The notes: generated from the letters alone by a model not told the origin. A stretch of 42,942 nucleotides of DNA from Anaerolineales bacterium (GCA_014860745.1 JACZJC010000072.1:1-42942); one strand, 5' to 3'; counted from the stretch's first letter, positions 23,781 through 31,804 are shown. Numbers and translations are program-made.

Positions 23781-24350
23781 TTAAGTAAGTTGAAAACGTT
23801 GATACACGACGCCGGTTGGCAGCGCGGAGGATTCTATCAGGTTAAGATTGACGCGTTTTCCATCCGGGAATAAACGCTTACCCATGCCAAGCGCCAGGGG
23901 ATACACATGCAAGGAAAGCTCATCCACCAAGTCATTCTCTATCAAGGTATGAACCAGAACACTGCTTCCATCCATGATGATGTTCTTGCCGGGCTGGCTC
24001 TTCAACTTGCGGATCTCTTCAAGCGCATTTCCGCGAATTAGCGTTGAATCGCGCCATCCATCTGCTGATTTCAATGTATTGGAAACGACATATTTCTTCA
24101 TGCCGCCAAATGGATCGTTGGCAGGATCAGGCTCGAATGCCTCGCCATGCATCTGCCACGTCTTTCGTCCCAGCAACAACGTGTCAGCTTCGGCAAAAAT
24201 TTGACCGAAGTGGGCGCCAATATCGTCATGCCAGTATGGAAGCGTCCAGCCGCCGTGGGTAAAACCGCCGTCGGTATCTTCGGTTGGACTGCCTGGCGCT
24301 TGAATGACACCATCCAAAGTGACGAACTCGTGAACAATAATTTTTCTCAT
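23781..24350 (-). CDS. RibD C-terminal/dihydrofolate reductase-like protein
   Basis: A 189-residue protein with the DHFR-like fold found in the RibD C-terminal domain and YwjB-type proteins. It has MRKIIVHEFVTLDGVIQAPG at the start, DTLLLGRKTWQMH (residues about 56-68) and KNIIMDGSSVLVHTLIENDLVDEL; it ends LTGVVYQRFQL-like. These proteins probably use NADPH, but the substrate is unknown, and it should not be named folA. Its ATG overlaps the stop of the HhH-DUF1801 gene (ATGA), so the two are translationally coupled. Confidence 0.85.
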   Translation of the reverse strand: MRKIIVHEFVTLDGVIQAPGSPTEDTDGGFTHGGWTLPYWHDDIGAHFGQIFAEADTLLLGRKTWQMHGEAFEPDPANDPFGGMKKYVVSNTLKSADGWRDSTLIRGNALEEIRKLKSQPGKNIIMDGSSVLVHTLIENDLVDELSLHVYPLALGMGKRLFPDGKRVNLNLIESSALPTGVVYQRFQLT

Positions 24351-24943
24351 GGTTTCTCCTGTAATTTGATCAAATCCTTCAGCGCTTTTTCCAGCAACGG
24401 CTTCTTCGCCTTCACATCCTGCATATCCGCAAAATATGTCATGCGCCTGTCCTTGTAATTCCCTTCCAATAACTCGCTTTTGACTTTGGGAATCAACGGA
24501 TTATGAAACACCAGATGAATGCGTTTCATCTCCCGCAAATTAAACGTCACCATGTACTCGCCTTTGTAATTGAACGATGGCGCCTTCCACTTGATCTCTT
24601 CATTGATGTCTTTATTAACACTCTTGATGATGGTACGCACCGCTTCCACCTCCGCTTTGAGCGGGTGACCCAGTTCCCGCAGAAATTCCTCCACCTGATC
24701 AGTTCGGCTGACAGGCGAGCCTTTCTTTCTCAACTTCTCCCCCGCCTTGCCCTGTTTGAACGATAAGCCTTCTTCCGCCTGCAACGCTTCACGTAGAATG
24801 CCAAGCGCCTTTGGTCCCATCCCATGCAACTGAGCAAGATCCGCTTCAGTGGCTTTGGTCAACTGCTTGAGATCCGTATATCCCGCCGCTTCCAAGGCGC
24901 GGGTGGCTGGCGAGCCGATTTTGGGGAAATTAGAATTCGTCAT
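24347..24943 (-). CDS. HhH-DUF1801 fusion protein
   Basis: A 198-residue protein of unknown function with two parts. Residues 1-60 look like a helix-hairpin-helix DNA-binding segment (IGSPATRALEAAGY, then AQLHGMGPKALGILREAL). Residues 80-198 are a DUF1801 domain (VRTIIKSVNKDINEEIKWKAPSF, then NYKGEYMVTFN). A Lys-rich linker joins them. DUF1801 also occurs alone twice more in this window. The ATG at 24943 follows the MFS stop by 9 bp. Its stop overlaps the RibD-like start by 4 bp. I infer a nucleic-acid-related role from the HhH part only. Confidence 0.85.
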   Translation of the reverse strand: MTNSNFPKIGSPATRALEAAGYTDLKQLTKATEADLAQLHGMGPKALGILREALQAEEGLSFKQGKAGEKLRKKGSPVSRTDQVEEFLRELGHPLKAEVEAVRTIIKSVNKDINEEIKWKAPSFNYKGEYMVTFNLREMKRIHLVFHNPLIPKVKSELLEGNYKDRRMTYFADMQDVKAKKPLLEKALKDLIKLQEKP

Positions 24944-24952
24944 ACATACTCC

Positions 24953-26278
24953 TTACGCCAACTCGCTTTCAGGCAAGCTCGCAGCGGGCACATCGTTCAT
25001 ATATCTATTGGACAGCAATTGATAATATTTTGTATTCATGGCCATTACTGTTAGGACTAAACCAATAATACCCGTGACTGTGAATACCAAAGCAATGCCT
25101 CGATCTGCGCCTGTGCCAAACCAACCGCCGATTAAGCCAACGCCCGCACCAGTCGTCATAAACGGGATGAAAAAGGTCTCAGCAATGGGACCAATCAAAA
25201 ACGTCGTCAGAGGCGCGGCGGATTGCTCCACGCTTTGAGCGAAACCGAATACCCGTCCCTGTCTTTCTTGCGGGACAACTTTTTGAAGAATCGTCTGCTC
25301 GGCAGCTTCGATAAACGGTACAACACTGATGTAAATTAACATGCCCACCGCAAGCAAGATGATGGACGGTTGAATCGTAAAGACTGCCGAGATGATCCAA
25401 ATAATGATGTTGGCGGCGAACATCGCCACCAGCGGATTTTTACCCAAACCATATTTGGCGATAAACAACCCGCCAATAATAAAACCGCAGCTGATCACCG
25501 CAAAGAGCAAACCCCAGGCTTCTACAGAAACAAGCGATAGACCATACGCATCCATAAGACCCATGAATGTGCCGCCTAAAAAGTTGTTAATGGTGGAGAA
25601 AAGGATCAACGCCATTAAACCAGGAATCGCCGCGACCACGGCAAAGGTGCCGCGCAAATCCACTTTGGGTTGATGTTCAAGATGCACGATCTCTTTTTCT
25701 GGAATCTCTACAAACCAGATATGAAGAATTGAAAGAAGCATCATCGCGATACCAAGAATCAAAACATAATACATGCCACCCGCGCCAACCAACAAACCAC
25801 TGATGGCAGAGCAGATTAGGAATGCGATACCAAAGGCGGTGCCAGTGAGTCCATTGGCTTTGGCACGCTCATCTTCGGGAATCAAAATCGTCACCAAGGT
25901 TGGCACTGCAATCGAGCGGATGTTCCCTGCAATCACACCAACTAAAAGGAGTACATTAAGAATCCACAACGTAACACTGGTTGGATTTTTCCATTCTTCG
26001 GCAGGCGTGCTTACATAAAGCGCAAAACCAATTATATAAATGATTAAAGAAATTACGCCTGAAAGAATCATGACATTCTTTTTCTTGTTATGGTCAACCA
26101 AACTGCCAAACCAAATACCCAAGCCAGCCGTCATTACAAGATAAATTCCTGAAACGATCGAAGTAGCAGTGACGGATCTGGTTTCAAGGTAAATAAAAAA
26201 TATCATCGCAAACCAAACTGTCATATTCGTGACGTTGGCTAGAACGGTATTCGCTAAGATTTGATAAAAGGTTTTCAT
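24953..26278 (-). CDS. MFS transporter, DHA3-like (drug/macrolide efflux type)
   Basis: A 441-residue inner-membrane protein with about 12 hydrophobic helices. The start WFAMIFFIYLETRSVTATS, the loop WFGSLVDHNKKKNVMILSG after the second helix (the MFS motif A position) and the central break after VEIPEKEIVHLEHQPKVDL fit the DHA3 group of proton-driven exporters. The substrate is unknown. The ATG at 26278 has AGGA 7 nt upstream. It heads a row of four minus-strand genes spaced by 33 bp or less. The 129 bp upstream (26279-26407) show no gene and no promoter that I would defend. Confidence 0.85.
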   Translation of the reverse strand: MKTFYQILANTVLANVTNMTVWFAMIFFIYLETRSVTATSIVSGIYLVMTAGLGIWFGSLVDHNKKKNVMILSGVISLIIYIIGFALYVSTPAEEWKNPTSVTLWILNVLLLVGVIAGNIRSIAVPTLVTILIPEDERAKANGLTGTAFGIAFLICSAISGLLVGAGGMYYVLILGIAMMLLSILHIWFVEIPEKEIVHLEHQPKVDLRGTFAVVAAIPGLMALILFSTINNFLGGTFMGLMDAYGLSLVSVEAWGLLFAVISCGFIIGGLFIAKYGLGKNPLVAMFAANIIIWIISAVFTIQPSIILLAVGMLIYISVVPFIEAAEQTILQKVVPQERQGRVFGFAQSVEQSAAPLTTFLIGPIAETFFIPFMTTGAGVGLIGGWFGTGADRGIALVFTVTGIIGLVLTVMAMNTKYYQLLSNRYMNDVPAASLPESELA

Positions 26279-26407
26279 TAAATATCCTTATCTATTTCTA
26301 AAATATTCCATAGTAGATGTTTCGCCGAATAAAACGGAAACGGAGATGCGTTCTGCTGCTGGGCGATATGGTCGTACCTAAAATGACTTTGCCCATGTCA
26401 AAGAATC

Positions 26408-27784
26408 CTATTTGGGAGGAATGTTCTGATTCAATCTGAATAGATTTTTCGGATCGTACTTCTTCTTGATCTCGCTGAGCTTTTTCCACGTATCGCCAGG
26501 GTAAGCCGCGCGGACTTGTTTCTTATCCACCGCGCCAAGGAAGTTGACGTATGCGCCTTTGTCGCTTTGGCGCAAGTCTTCTTCATATTTAGAAACCCAG
26601 GCTTCGTGATGGTCTTTCTCTTCAGGGTTGGTGTATAACGCTGCCAGGTTTACCATGATCTTTGATTCACGATGGGCGAATGCTGTCGCTTCCGCAGGGA
26701 CACGTGCCATTGCACCGCCGAGTACACGCAGTTGAGTCACTGCCATCATGGCCGTGGACTTGGCTAAGGTATCAAGAATGAATTGAGCTACTGAACCATC
26801 CACATGATCGAGGAACATGGTGCGACCCGCTGCCATGGGATGATAGCCGCCTTCTTCGGGTGGGAAGAGTTCTGAGTAATCCATCGGGTGCAACATGTCT
26901 GCATAGGGTGTGGCAATGGCACGGAATTTTGACATAACCTGCTCCCCTGCTTCTGCGTCACCGGCGTAGAACATCATCGCCATCAGAATCAATTTGCCAT
27001 GCACCTCTTCTGGAAGGAAGGGCATGGGCGGCGCGGTCATCACGTTCAGGATGGCGGAAAGTTCATCGGGAGCAGAATCAGCTTCGGCTAAGAAAGAGGC
27101 GATGGCGTCCGCTGTGGCTGGCAGGACCAACATCCCGCCGTAGCCTTTATCCAGTTTATGAAGTTTAAATTTGAAACGAGTTGCCACGCCGAAATTGCCG
27201 CCTCCGCCGCGGATCGCCCAGAAGAGATCGGCGTGAGAGTTTTCATCCGCATGCAAGAGTTGAGCATCGGCGGTGACCACTTCTGCCGCGAGCAGGTTAT
27301 CAATGGTCAGCCCATATTTGCGGACGAGATAACCGACGCCGCCGCCAAGCGTGATGCCGCCCAGACCGACCGAGCCGGTATCTCCAAAGCCGGTGACAAA
27401 TCCATGCGCGCCGACTGCGGCTGTATATTCGCCTGCGGTCATTCCCGATTCAACCCAGGCAGTTTGATTCTCGTGATCGATCTCCAATTTTTTCATTGTG
27501 GAGAGGTCGAGCACAATGCCGCCATCGCTGGTGCAATAACCCGCGTTGCTGTGACCACCGCTGCGAACTGCGAGTTCAAAGCCATGTTCGCGTGCCAATG
27601 AAACAAGACGCGACACGTCACCCGCATCTGCCGCGCGGACAATGGCTGCGGGATGTTTCTCCATGCCGCCGTAAAAAGGAGTACGCGCTTCTTCATAACG
27701 TGGGTCATCGGATGCGATGACCTTGCCGTTGAAGAGTGCTCTCAATTCTGAAACAGATGGGGGAAGTATTTTTTGCGTCTTCAT
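26408..27784 (-). CDS. FAD-linked oxidoreductase, berberine-bridge-enzyme-like
   Basis: A 458-residue flavoprotein with the PCMH/VAO FAD-binding domain (residues about 40-215) and a C-terminal BBE motif (YDPKNLFRLNQNIPP). His78 in VRSGGHSNAGY is the expected covalent FAD attachment site. The second (cysteinyl) attachment site of bicovalent enzymes seems absent: the matching stretch reads GDTGSVGLGG. There is no signal peptide, so it is probably cytosolic. Substrates of the family range from sugars to alkaloids and cannot be told. The ATG at 27784 has GGAG 9 nt upstream. It has its own promoter with the AGAACA box and a long 5' UTR with a 16-bp hairpin. Confidence 0.9.
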   Translation of the reverse strand: MKTQKILPPSVSELRALFNGKVIASDDPRYEEARTPFYGGMEKHPAAIVRAADAGDVSRLVSLAREHGFELAVRSGGHSNAGYCTSDGGIVLDLSTMKKLEIDHENQTAWVESGMTAGEYTAAVGAHGFVTGFGDTGSVGLGGITLGGGVGYLVRKYGLTIDNLLAAEVVTADAQLLHADENSHADLFWAIRGGGGNFGVATRFKFKLHKLDKGYGGMLVLPATADAIASFLAEADSAPDELSAILNVMTAPPMPFLPEEVHGKLILMAMMFYAGDAEAGEQVMSKFRAIATPYADMLHPMDYSELFPPEEGGYHPMAAGRTMFLDHVDGSVAQFILDTLAKSTAMMAVTQLRVLGGAMARVPAEATAFAHRESKIMVNLAALYTNPEEKDHHEAWVSKYEEDLRQSDKGAYVNFLGAVDKKQVRAAYPGDTWKKLSEIKKKYDPKNLFRLNQNIPPK

Positions 27785-27866
27785 ATTAAAGTCTCCAAAT
27801 TCTCTAAAAGTCGAAATTCTTTTCTAATTCTTTATGTAAGCCTGCCCACCTTGCTGATAACGAAAT

Positions 27867-27900
27867 GGGTGGGTAAAAGCAAAGTTGCTTTTACCCACCC
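27867..27900. repeat. Perfect 16-bp hairpin in the 5' UTR of the BBE gene
   Basis: GGGTGGGTAAAAGCAA and TTGCTTTTACCCACCC are perfect reverse complements around a 2-nt centre. It lies downstream of the BBE promoter (27918-27946) and upstream of the ATG, so it is in the leader and cannot serve as the terminator of the upstream DUF1801 gene without also affecting the BBE mRNA. No T tract follows. The rest of 27785-27960 contains no gene. Confidence 0.8.
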
Positions 27901-27917
27901 AAGACAAAGGAACCAAT

Positions 27918-27946
27918 ATTTTAGAACATTTTTTCTAGTCAGTCAA
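27918..27946 (-). promoter_or_regulatory. Promoter of the BBE gene with AGAACA box
   Basis: On the minus strand TTGACT (27941-27946), 17 bp, TAAAAT (27918-27923). The spacer carries the 14-bp element AGAACATTTTTTCT (plus-strand reading, 27923-27936), whose TTCT/AGAA ends are complementary. The same element sits at the same place in two other promoters (28459-28487 and 31834-31862). Confidence 0.85.
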
Positions 27947-27960
27947 GACGCAAATAGTCA

Positions 27961-28425
27961 CTAGCTCACCGCTTTTTTCACGAGCGCGGCGATCTTCGCT
28001 TCTTCGGCTGCGGTTATCTTCGCCAGCGCAAAGGAGGTTGCCCACATGTTCCCATCGTCGAGGTTCGCATCATCGTTGAAGCCGAACGTCGCATACCTTG
28101 AGTTGAATTTCGACGCAGGTGTGAAGTAGCAGACGACCTTGCTGTCTTTGTTGGCATATGCGGGCATCCCATACCAGGTTTTTGGCGAAAGGGCTGGCGC
28201 GCTGGCTTTGACGATCTCATGAATCCGTTTCGCCATGGAGCGATCCGGTTCGGGCAACGCGGCAACCACCGCGAACAAGGCGCTTTCCCCTGCCGCCCTG
28301 TCCTTGTTCATGCGCTCTTCCGCCTTCAGCTCTTTGGCGCGCTCCCGCATCGCGGCTTTTTCTTCGTCCGAAAATCCCTTGGCGACGCTCTTCGCAGGCT
28401 TCTGGATATCTTTTTTGGGGCTCAT
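27961..28425 (-). CDS. DUF1801 family protein (YdhG-like)
   Basis: A 154-residue protein. Residues 15-60 are charged and probably helical ([21 protein letters not shown]). The rest is a DUF1801/YdhG-type domain with [41 protein letters not shown] and [16 protein letters not shown]. The W-Y-G-M-P segment is typical of the family. The function is unknown; some members are annotated as iron chaperones from a Bacillus homologue, which I would not transfer. It has its own AGAACA-box promoter and a ribosome site (GAGGAG) before the ATG at 28425. It differs from the other two DUF1801 proteins in this window. Confidence 0.8.
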   Translation of the reverse strand: MSPKKDIQKPAKSVAKGFSDEEKAAMRERAKELKAEERMNKDRAAGESALFAVVAALPEPDRSMAKRIHEIVKASAPALSPKTWYGMPAYANKDSKVVCYFTPASKFNSRYATFGFNDDANLDDGNMWATSFALAKITAAEEAKIAALVKKAVS

Positions 28426-28458
28426 AAAAATCTCCTCATCGTGACTGATGGTTGGTAT

Positions 28459-28487
28459 ATTTTAGAACAAATTTTCTATACAGTCAA
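28459..28487 (-). promoter_or_regulatory. Promoter of the DUF1801 gene with AGAACA box
   Basis: On the minus strand TTGACT (28482-28487), 17 bp, TAAAAT (28459-28464). The spacer holds AGAACAAATTTTCT (28464-28477, plus-strand reading). It lies between the PhnB-like gene stop (28505) and the ATG at 28425. Confidence 0.85.
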
Positions 28488-28504
28488 GATAGAATTTGTC
28501 CGAA

Positions 28505-28963
28505 TTACTTCCCATCATACGCCTTTTGCAGATCGGCAACGATGATCTTTTTCATCTTCAGCATCGCATCCATCACACGCTTGGATTTAACCGGGTCGGG
28601 GTCGCCCATCAACTCGCCCAACTGCTTCGGGACGATCTGCCACCACAGCCCATACTTGTCCTTGCACCAACTACACATCGACTCTTCGCCCCCGTCGGCA
28701 GTGAGGGCGTTCCAGAAATAATCCACTTCGGCTTGGTCTTCGCAGTTGACGAACATGGAGACTGCTTCGTTAAACTTGAATTGCGGTCCCGCATTCAACC
28801 CAGTGAATTCCTGTCCATCCAACTCAAACGCTACTGTGAACGCTTTGCCATCCGGTCCGCGTGAGACGCTGTTCACCTTTGAATTCTTGAAGAGCGAGAC
28901 ATAAAAGTTCATCGCCTCTTCAGCCTGCGAATCGAACCATAAGAATGGGGTAACTTTTTTCAT
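28505..28963 (-). CDS. PhnB-like VOC-fold protein
   Basis: A 152-residue member of the vicinal-oxygen-chelate superfamily, of the type often mis-annotated as 3-demethylubiquinone methyltransferase. It shows VTPFLWFDSQAEEAMNFYVSLFKNSKV, FTVAFELDGQEFTGLNAGP, FKFNEAVSMFVNCEDQAEVDYFWNAL and a C-terminal SWCKDKYGLWWQIVP block. The reaction is unknown. Its ATG overlaps the stop of the preceding DUF1801 gene by 4 bp (ATGA). It is the last gene of the arsR-led operon. Confidence 0.88.
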   Translation of the reverse strand: MKKVTPFLWFDSQAEEAMNFYVSLFKNSKVNSVSRGPDGKAFTVAFELDGQEFTGLNAGPQFKFNEAVSMFVNCEDQAEVDYFWNALTADGGEESMCSWCKDKYGLWWQIVPKQLGELMGDPDPVKSKRVMDAMLKMKKIIVADLQKAYDGK

Positions 28964-29337
28964 TTTGATTCTCCTTTTGCTTGCTTCTTGTTCACAGCAA
29001 GATGCAATTTAATGACTCTTTCAATCAACTTGATCGGAAGCGGTTCATCGAGCGGAAACTTGACCGTGCCTTTGCCGTCCACATATTTGGATATTTCGGA
29101 CTCGAACGCTTCATCCCCCGCCGGAACCGGGTACAGCGACACATGCTTTTTCCACCCCGCAAAATGGATCAAGTTCCTGCCGTTCAACTCAAAGCACGCG
29201 ATCTGATAACTGATCTTCTCTTTCGCCTTAGGCACCAGAGCGCGAATCAGCTTGCGGATCTCCCGCAAATAGGCTTGCGAGTCCTGCGGGCATGCCGCAA
29301 TATATTCATCCAGAGATTGGAAATTCGTCTTAGCCAT
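28960..29337 (-). CDS. DUF1801 domain protein
   Basis: A 125-residue single-domain protein with FQSLDEYIAACPQDSQAYLREIRKLIRALVPKAKEKISYQIACFELNG at the N terminus (the YI-AxxP...L...R.L....P.A.E.I.Y..P pattern of DUF1801) and HFAGWKKHVSLYP in the middle. The function is unknown; no catalytic residues are known. The ATG at 29337 lies inside the last codons of the DUF1697 gene (8-bp overlap). Both ends overlap neighbours, which indicates one operon. Confidence 0.88.
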   Translation of the reverse strand: MAKTNFQSLDEYIAACPQDSQAYLREIRKLIRALVPKAKEKISYQIACFELNGRNLIHFAGWKKHVSLYPVPAGDEAFESEISKYVDGKGTVKFPLDEPLPIKLIERVIKLHLAVNKKQAKGESK

Positions 29338-29881
29338 TTTGTCCTTCCATGAGTGCCAAAAGTTTGGTGGTCGTGTTCCAGTTGCGGATGGTCATATTCT
29401 GATAGACCGGCATGCCAATGATTTTTGTGAGGTGACTTTGCGCAGCGCGGCTGATGAGACGTGAAAAATAAAGCGCCTGTTTGCCTGCATAAGCAGTATC
29501 CACATCTTCTCTTGTGCTAACGCTTTTCATCGCTTCCTTTGGCGTAAGCGGTTCCTTCAAAAAGATGACGTCATACCTGAACTTCTTCTCATCTTTACCG
29601 AATTCATCTGGCGCATCGCGGATAATGGCAGCGAGTTCCTTTTGAGAGATCACCACCACCTTCGCCTCAAAATTAAATCGCTTGGAAAGTCCCTTTTCGA
29701 TCTTGTCCGTCAACGACGCCTTATCTTTTTCTTCAGACTGAAACAGGACATTTCCGCTTTGGATGTACGTGATCACATTCGAAAAGCCCATCGCTTCAAA
29801 ACTGGCTTTCAAGTCTGCCATTTTAATGATGTTCTTTCCGCCGACGTTGATTCCGCGTAACAAGACAAGGTATTGATTCAT
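29330..29881 (-). CDS. DUF1697 family protein
   Basis: A 183-residue protein with the family hallmark at the start, YLVLLRGINVGGKNIIKM, then LKASFEAMGFSNVITYIQSGNVLF, and a C-terminal MTIRNWNTTTKLLALM. These blocks define DUF1697, which is of unknown function. It is 12 bp after the VOC gene and overlaps the DUF1801 gene by 8 bp. No strong ribosome site is seen beyond AAGGAAAG. Confidence 0.88.
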   Translation of the reverse strand: MNQYLVLLRGINVGGKNIIKMADLKASFEAMGFSNVITYIQSGNVLFQSEEKDKASLTDKIEKGLSKRFNFEAKVVVISQKELAAIIRDAPDEFGKDEKKFRYDVIFLKEPLTPKEAMKSVSTREDVDTAYAGKQALYFSRLISRAAQSHLTKIIGMPVYQNMTIRNWNTTTKLLALMEGQNG

Positions 29882-29893
29882 AGACTTTCCTTC

Positions 29894-30268
29894 TTACCTG
29901 CCAGCCTTTTCATCCACTTCAAAGATGCCAAAGGTATTGCCTTCGGTATCGATAAAATATCCCTGCCAGCATCTGCCCACAATCGGGAACTTTTCCAAGG
30001 CCACCTGCCCGCCAAGAGACAGAATCTTCGCGGCAGTCGCATCAAAATTCTCCACTTCCAACGAACAGATGAACGCATTTGTCCCCTGCCCGGGTGCAGG
30101 CGCCTTCACTGGGCGCTGAAGCAGCCCCCCGCGTGAATCGCCCGTTTCAATATCGTAATATTCGATGGACACACCGGGGTTGCGACTCATCTTCCAACCA
30201 AAGACGGTTTGATAAAAGTGTACAGCACGCTGCATATCATCGACGTGAATTTCAAAAAAGATACTCAT
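29894..30268 (-). CDS. VOC (glyoxalase/bleomycin-resistance-like) protein
   Basis: A 124-residue protein with one VOC module: FFEIHVDDMQRAVHFYQTVFGWKM at the start, SLEVENFDATAAKILSLGGQV in the middle and QGYFIDTEGNTFGIFEVD at the end. His8 (EIHVDD) and the Glu of IFEVD are candidate metal ligands. The substrate is unknown. The ATG at 30268 has GGAG 6 nt upstream. It is 8 bp after the alkD-like gene and belongs to the arsR-led operon. Confidence 0.88.
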   Translation of the reverse strand: MSIFFEIHVDDMQRAVHFYQTVFGWKMSRNPGVSIEYYDIETGDSRGGLLQRPVKAPAPGQGTNAFICSLEVENFDATAAKILSLGGQVALEKFPIVGRCWQGYFIDTEGNTFGIFEVDEKAGR

Positions 30269-30276
30269 GGATTCTC

Positions 30277-30987
30277 CTATTCCTGATCCTTTAATTTCAA
30301 ATAATGGTCTCGTTGTTTTTTATCAAAGTGCTCGGTGGCATAGCGCAAGGTGACGCGTGGCATGGTTGCGGCATATTCATCCAAAAACCTCACAAGGCGT
30401 TTGCGCTCTTTGTCACCTGCGAAGCGCAATGCCCAGCCGTTCGCCTTGTGGATCAGGTCTTCCTTATCGAACAACATCAACTCGGCAAGTTTGAAGGCAT
30501 CGTCTACATCGCCTTTGCCGATGAAATAAAGCGTGCTGACAATGGCCGTGCGGCGTTCGGGCATCTTCTTGGATTTCGCCAGTTTATACAAAACCTTGCG
30601 CGGCTTGTCAAAGAGATAACTCCCTACCACCCACGGAGCAGACCGATCCACCAGATCCCAGGTGTTGATGCGGTCATGGCGGCGGATATACAAATCAAAG
30701 AGTTCTTTTCTTCGTTCCGCAGTTGTCTTTTTGCTGCGTGCCTGAAAATCCATGATACTAACCGCGCCAACTCGCATTTCATGAATGGAGCTTTCGAGCA
30801 TCTTCTCGATCTCATCCAATGACATGGACATGAATTCTTTCGCCAGCGCAAAGACTTGTCCCATACGAACGCCGAGAATGGCATCATCCCCATTCGACGC
30901 AAGATGGCTGTGAGACTTGACCACTGCAGGTGAACGAAGCGCCTTTAATCGCTTAAAGAATTCAGCCGCAACCAACTTTACAGGCAT
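30277..30987 (-). CDS. DNA alkylation repair enzyme, AlkD-like (HEAT repeats)
   Basis: A 236-residue protein built of ALK-type HEAT repeats. AlkD of Bacillus cereus is a DNA glycosylase for N3- and N7-alkylpurines. The AlkD-type segments are visible: NTWDLVDRSAPWVVG (Trp/Asp pair) and KANGWALR near residue 185. The flanking repeats (RVGAVSIMDF, ERRTAIVSTLYF) carry the DNA backbone contacts. Expected site of action is DNA. The ATG at 30987 is 3 bp after the end of the AHSA1 frame, with no separate promoter seen. Confidence 0.87.
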   Translation of the reverse strand: MPVKLVAAEFFKRLKALRSPAVVKSHSHLASNGDDAILGVRMGQVFALAKEFMSMSLDEIEKMLESSIHEMRVGAVSIMDFQARSKKTTAERRKELFDLYIRRHDRINTWDLVDRSAPWVVGSYLFDKPRKVLYKLAKSKKMPERRTAIVSTLYFIGKGDVDDAFKLAELMLFDKEDLIHKANGWALRFAGDKERKRLVRFLDEYAATMPRVTLRYATEHFDKKQRDHYLKLKDQE

Positions 30988-30990
30988 ATA

Positions 30991-31473
30991 TTAGAATCCC
31001 TTTGCCAGAATATCATCCAGCCGCTCGTAGCCTTCTCTGACCCCCTTCTCCATTCCAGATTGGACAATGCCGTCCCGGTCAGAGACAGATTGAAAGACAG
31101 AATGAATCGTTGCCTTCGTTCGATTGCCGGGCAATCTTTCCAGAGTCATGCAATCAAGGGAAACGTGACCGGGGTATCCTTCAAACTCAAAAGTTTAGAT
31201 CATCACCTCTTCCGACATTTCATGGAAGCAACCGTGAAACCCAAATTCATTTCCAGTCTTGTCCTTGTGGATGTAACGATACTTCCCGCCACTGACAGGC
31301 TCGAAGGTTTCGAGGATCATCTCATAGCCATGCGGACCGAGCCATTGAACATATAGTTTCGGGTCAATGTGAGCCTTGTAAACCAACTCACGCGGCGCGT
31401 CGAATTCGCGGGTGATGAACAACTCCTGCTTGCCGGGTTCGGCGGTCACAGTCACTTTATTTTTCGAGGGCAT
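30991..31473 (-). pseudogene. AHSA1/SRPBCC domain gene with one in-frame TAA
   Basis: The frame starts ATG at 31473 (GGAG upstream) and reads FITREFDAPRELVYKAH, YVQWLGPHGYEM and SGGKYRYIHKDKTGNEFGF. It meets TAA at 31195-31197 after 92 codons. The same frame then continues without another stop for 67 codons ([47 protein letters not shown]) to TAA at 30991. That is the missing second half of an AHSA1 domain, which is normally about 150-165 residues. A single C-to-T change of CAA (Gln) would produce the stop. AHSA1 proteins bind small hydrophobic ligands in a helix-grip fold. The gene lies 1 bp after arsR and 3 bp before alkD. Confidence 0.85.
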
Positions 31474-31474
31474 A

Positions 31475-31792
31475 TCATTTCTCCTTTTTCATTTGTTCCA
31501 ATAAATCATCAAGGCGGTTAAACCTGTTTTCCCAAATTTGACGATACTGCTCGATCCAATCGCTTACTTCGCCCAACTTGTCGAAGCGCGCTTCCACAAA
31601 CCGCTCGCGTCCCTGTGGAATGACGACCACCAAGCCGCACTCTTTCAATATCTTGATGTGACGCGAGACTGCCGGACGGCTGATGCGAAAATTCTCGGCA
31701 ACACCATTAAGTGTCATTCGTTGGGCGGCAAGCAAACTCAGAATCGCGCGGCGATTGGGGTCTGCGATGGCCTGGAAAACATCTCGTCTCAT
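31475..31792 (-). CDS. ArsR-family winged-helix regulator (non-metal type)
   Basis: A 105-residue repressor-type protein with a winged helix: FQAIADPNRRAILSLLA, then LNGVAENFRISRPAVSRHIKILKECGLV (recognition helix) and a C-terminal helix. The ELCVCDL metal-binding motif of ArsR/SmtB sensors is absent, as is usual for regulators paired with AHSA1 genes. The ATG at 31792 has AAAGGAG 5 nt upstream. It is the first gene of the operon arsR-AHSA1-alkD-VOC-DUF1697-DUF1801-PhnB. A palindrome GTAACC-4-GGTTAC sits between its promoter and start, as expected for autorepression. Confidence 0.92.
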   Translation of the reverse strand: MRRDVFQAIADPNRRAILSLLAAQRMTLNGVAENFRISRPAVSRHIKILKECGLVVVIPQGRERFVEARFDKLGEVSDWIEQYRQIWENRFNRLDDLLEQMKKEK

Positions 31793-31804
31793 GGTCTCCT
31801 TTAT

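Noticed and set aside
26279-26407. TTGACA on the minus strand as the MFS promoter
   Set aside because: A TTGACA is present near 26,398 but there is no -10 at 16-18 bp; it may be chance in this AT-rich gap.
27961-28425. Iron-chaperone name for the DUF1801 protein
   Set aside because: No metal-binding pattern is visible and the sequence differs from the Bacillus protein; the name was not transferred.
28505-28963. Ubiquinone methyltransferase name for the PhnB-like protein
   Set aside because: The VOC fold has no methyltransferase motif; the name comes from an old annotation.
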